DNA of 64,000 nucleotides, taken from Drosophila persimilis. Its lineage: Eukaryota; Arthropoda; Insecta; Diptera; Drosophilidae. A program made the translations under genes and the position numbers. The notes beneath the pieces were generated by a model, which did not search any database, was not told the origin of the DNA, and worked only from the letters and a program-made list of their open reading frames with translations. Position 1 is the first letter of the stretch; each line of letters begins with the position of its first letter. Below are positions 61,127-64,000 of the stretch, piece after piece. Where the stretch lies: positions 161,216 through 225,215 of the forward strand of contig NW_020825491.1 of the NCBI RefSeq assembly GCF_003286085.1. Reading direction: 5' to 3'.

Positions 61127-62439
61127 ATAACTCTATCCATAGCTGTCGCATGGAGAGCATGCGAAGTGGAAGGTTGATTCTGATTGGGAGGAGGAGAAGA
61201 ATTCTCTGGGGGTGATGGTAACGCCAGACTTTTATTCGCCACTGTGTATCTATGCAATAAGGTATGGTGTGACCAGCCACACACTCGACACTTCTTAGCC
61301 TTGCATCGTACTACAGAGTGGCCTGGCTGCAGACAATTGATGCACAAGGATGCAGTTTTTGCGAATTCGAACCTTTGCATTACTGCCAGCCGACCAAATG
61401 GACTGCAATCTGTCAACAAATGGCCTTTCGCATTGCAGTAGCTGCATTGTTGGTTTTTGGTATTCGCGGTGGAACACGCGAATGAGCTCCGATTATGCGG
61501 CTTGCTTGGCACAGCTTTCTGCTCCTGCTTTGGTTTGTCCGAATTTTCGGCCGAAAGATGCTGATGTCTGCGATTAAGCAACTTTTCACAGTCCGTCCAA
61601 AGTGGCAGTTTGTCATAATCGAGCTGTTCTTCCCATTTCTCTTTGGTCACCGGATCGACTCTGCTCAAGACGAGATGAATAATCATCGCATTCGAGATCT
61701 TTTTATCATCGCCAATCGACAACAACGAACCATATATGGATGAGGCGGTATCGATAAGGTTCCTTAAGGACGATGCTGATTGCTGGGTCATTTTGGGAAG
61801 ACTAAATAGGGCATCAATGTGATTTTTAACGATCAGACAATCATTATCGTAGACCCGTTTTAAGCTAGCCATTGCTTTCTCGTAGTTGGTCTCGATTACT
61901 TGGAAAGCCCGAACTGTTCCCAACGCTTCACCGGAGAGACACGAAAGCAAATGGTTGAACTTTTCGATAATTGGAATGCTTTGGTCATTGTGAACTAGAG
62001 TCTCAAATAAACCTATGATGTTTTTAAAGTCCGAAAAGTTGCCGCTGAACTGCGGCAGAGCTAACTTCGGAAGGCGAGCACGAGTTGGGCCACCATAAGC
62101 TGGTACTGCCGGTATTGTCTCATCAGCTGTCTTTAATGCGCAAATGAGAGACATTAATTTTGCCTTTGTGACAATTGAGAGTTCTTCGAACTCGACTCCA
62201 AATTCATCGTCAATGTCTATATCTTCAATCTTCTCTTGAAGTTCGCGTGCCGTGTCAATGCTACGCATCAGCGTTTCGAGTCTGCACTCGAGCTCCGTCA
62301 ATACCAGCGGAATATACCCCGCTTCTAAACGGTCCGCTAATAAACGAATGCCTTTGACACGGCAACTGCGCTTTTTCTTCAGCTCTTCAAGGACGATATT
62401 GTTGGCTTTTGAGGTCATATTGATTCTCAATACAAGCAA
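61127..62439 (-). CDS. gag: BEL/Pao gag
   Basis: About 430 native codons starting MTSKANNIVLEELKKKR (a Met 7 codons earlier is also in frame). BEL-type capsid core LPKLALPQFSGNFSDFKNIIGLFETLVH and YDKLPLWTDCEKLLNRRHQHL. Zinc knuckles CSYCNAKGHLLTDC, CINCLQPGHSVVRC and CRVCGWSHHTLLH. Opens uninterrupted to about 61130, where it meets the opposing integrase fragment; the last ~40 codons of the frame are antisense integrase. Protease and RT are lost. Confidence 0.85.
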
Positions 62440-63342
62440 CTGAAGGCGAAAGATCGTTTCTAATAATCGTATTTAATGCCGAAGCACTCAATGAAATAAT
62501 GGGTAATTGTACCCAAACGAGGTGAAAAACCAATATACCCAAAAAATTTAGGGTAGAGCGTCGCTTGGCTGGCGCGTACACGAAAACCACACAAGAATAG
62601 CAAAGAACTGCACTGGTGACAAGCGAAAACGAAAAATTTCACCGCTGCAGTTCTGAAGAATGGATTTTGTGTATACGTATGCACCGACAACGATCGACGC
62701 TAAATTGATTTGCGAGGCACGACTTTGTCTTAATTGATAGTTGGATCCTACTGACACCAAACGAATATACCCGACGAAAACAGGGTAGCGCTTCACTTGG
62801 TGTTTGGTTTGGATCAAGCGCGCCAAACAAAAGAACAACGATAAGCAACGGTGAAGAGCGAAAGCGAGACGAGCCAAGCGTGCTTGGCCAACGACCCAAC
62901 TATACATATATTTGATACAACGAAAACGAGAAAGGGGAACGGGGTGACAGCGATTGCAGTTAAAATGAGTTATATGTGTAGTTATTGCGTCCAAGAGGGT
63001 TAGATGTACATATGTATATATGTATTAATATATATGCTCAACTCTAACTACTGCATGCAATCTAGCTCTACTATGTCATACGTATGTGCCAAGAATTGAA
63101 AGCGAGGTGCAATTGTTTCAGCACAAGACAATAATTGCGAGTTTTTTAATCTTTTCGTCTTCACTCGAGCTTTCAATTTTTTGCACAAATACCTCTTGGG
63201 AAGATAGGAAATTCCAAGTGCTGTACTCTCCTCTTCTTATACTGGATGCTCCACTTGGATCTTCTTGGGTAGATGGTATATGTGTATCTCCTTTTGTATA
63301 TATGTAGCTGAAGACAGGGTATTGCACGACCGACGCGGTGAT
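62440..63342 (-). other. Probable BEL leader and partial LTR
   Basis: No convincing ORF. Two related blocks occur, around AATATACCCAAAAAATTTAGG (62541) and AATATACCCGACGAAAACAGG (62764). TGGTGTCAG on the minus strand near 62760 resembles the tRNA-Leu primer site of BEL elements, so DNA to the right would be LTR. LTR ends not resolved. Confidence 0.4.
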
Positions 63343-64000
63343 TATACCCGATACTCAAAATGAGTATTGGGGTATATTAGATTTGTGGTGAAAATGGATG
63401 TGTGTAACGTCCAGAAGGAATCGTTTCCGACCCCATAAAGTATATATATTCTTGATCAGCATCAATAGCCGAGTCGATTGAGCCATGTCTGTCTGTCCGT
63501 CTGTCCGTCTGTCCATCCCCTTCAGCGCCTAATGCTCAAAGACTATAAGAGCTAGAGCAACGATGTTTTGGATCCAGACTTCTGTGATATGTCACTGCTA
63601 CAAAAATATTTCAAAACTTTGCCCCGCCCACTTCCGCTCCCACAAATGGCGAAAATCTGTGGCATCCACAATTTTAAAGATACGAGAAAACCAAAAACGC
63701 AGAATCGTAGATGACTGTATCTTACAGAGTGCAAAATCTGAACCAGATCGTATAATTATTATAGCCAGAATCACGAAAACAATTTCACTCTTTCTCGCTC
63801 TGTATCACTCTAACACACAGGTTTCATGGTCGGTTTTGCCAATTGCAAAATATGAGTTAAAGGATCTCAGAACCCATAAGAGCTACAGCAACCAAATTTG
63901 GTATCCACACTCCTAATATATCGGACCGAGACGAGTTTGTTTCAAAATTTCGCCACACCTCCTTCCGCCCCCGCAAAGGATGCAAATCTGGGGATATTCA
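63343..64000 (+). mobile_element. DINE-1-type Helitron, copy 5, cut by the window end
   Basis: TATACCCGATACTCAAAATG start, short microsatellite at 63486-63516, and the expected middle region. Runs off the right edge. Confidence 0.9.

Noticed and set aside
62440..63342. Possible complete BEL LTR
   Set aside because: No TG..CA pair and no second copy in the window; the DINE-1 cuts the right side. Only a leader plus partial LTR can be supported.

Overview
This window looks like heterochromatic or otherwise TE-dense DNA of a Drosophila, most likely a relative of D. ananassae. Reasons are several INE-1/DINE-1-type Helitron copies, a 412/mdg1-type LTR element, a LOA-type LINE, jockey-clade gag units, BEL fragments and 52-64 nt introns. 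The species call is inference. I see no ordinary host gene, tRNA, rRNA or CRISPR array. Almost everything is nested mobile DNA, and the nesting order can be read from empty sites and target-site duplications (TSDs).

Layout. (1) 1-13350: a broken LOA-like non-LTR element (+) split by a 10.1 kb 412/mdg1-like LTR retrotransposon (762-10901; identical-length 479 bp LTRs; TSD AAGC). A DINE-1 carrying about 1 kb of foreign DNA (1661-3701) sits inside the LTR element. (2) 13351-17819 and 49017-60420: four head-to-tail units on the minus strand. Each joins a truncated jockey-type gag to a tandem array which, read on the PLUS strand, looks like many 52-64 nt introns separated by 15-40 nt exons. (3) 17820-49016: a 31.2 kb Polinton/Maverick inserted in that array. 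It has the 6 bp TSD ATCGTA, TIRs of 1.83 and 2.46 kb, spliced protein-primed DNA polymerase B, retroviral-type integrase, packaging ATPase, penton, pVI-like protein, major capsid protein, adenain-type protease and several small genes. (4) Inside the Polinton penton gene: a 9.5 kb Ty3/gypsy element on the minus strand (32694-42226; TSD ACTT) with a large unexplained third ORF. A roughly 5 kb stretch of Polinton plus LTR was tandemly duplicated, and the first copy then lost the ATPase region (25989-34361). (5) 60421-63342: BEL/Pao integrase and gag fragments in head-to-head orientation, then a DINE-1 running off the end.

Working order of the Polinton: integrase and the TIRs move it, PolB copies it, and ATPase, protease, penton and major capsid protein would build a virion. 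Here the penton gene is interrupted, the protease has a one-base frameshift and the integrase chromodomain is cut short, so this copy is probably dead. Without its insertions and duplication it would be about 16-17 kb, normal for the family. The strongest candidates for something undescribed are the micro-exon/mini-intron tandem arrays opposite a gag-only tandem element, the composite Polinton termini, and a Polinton gene whose start codon is separated from the rest of the reading frame by an intron.
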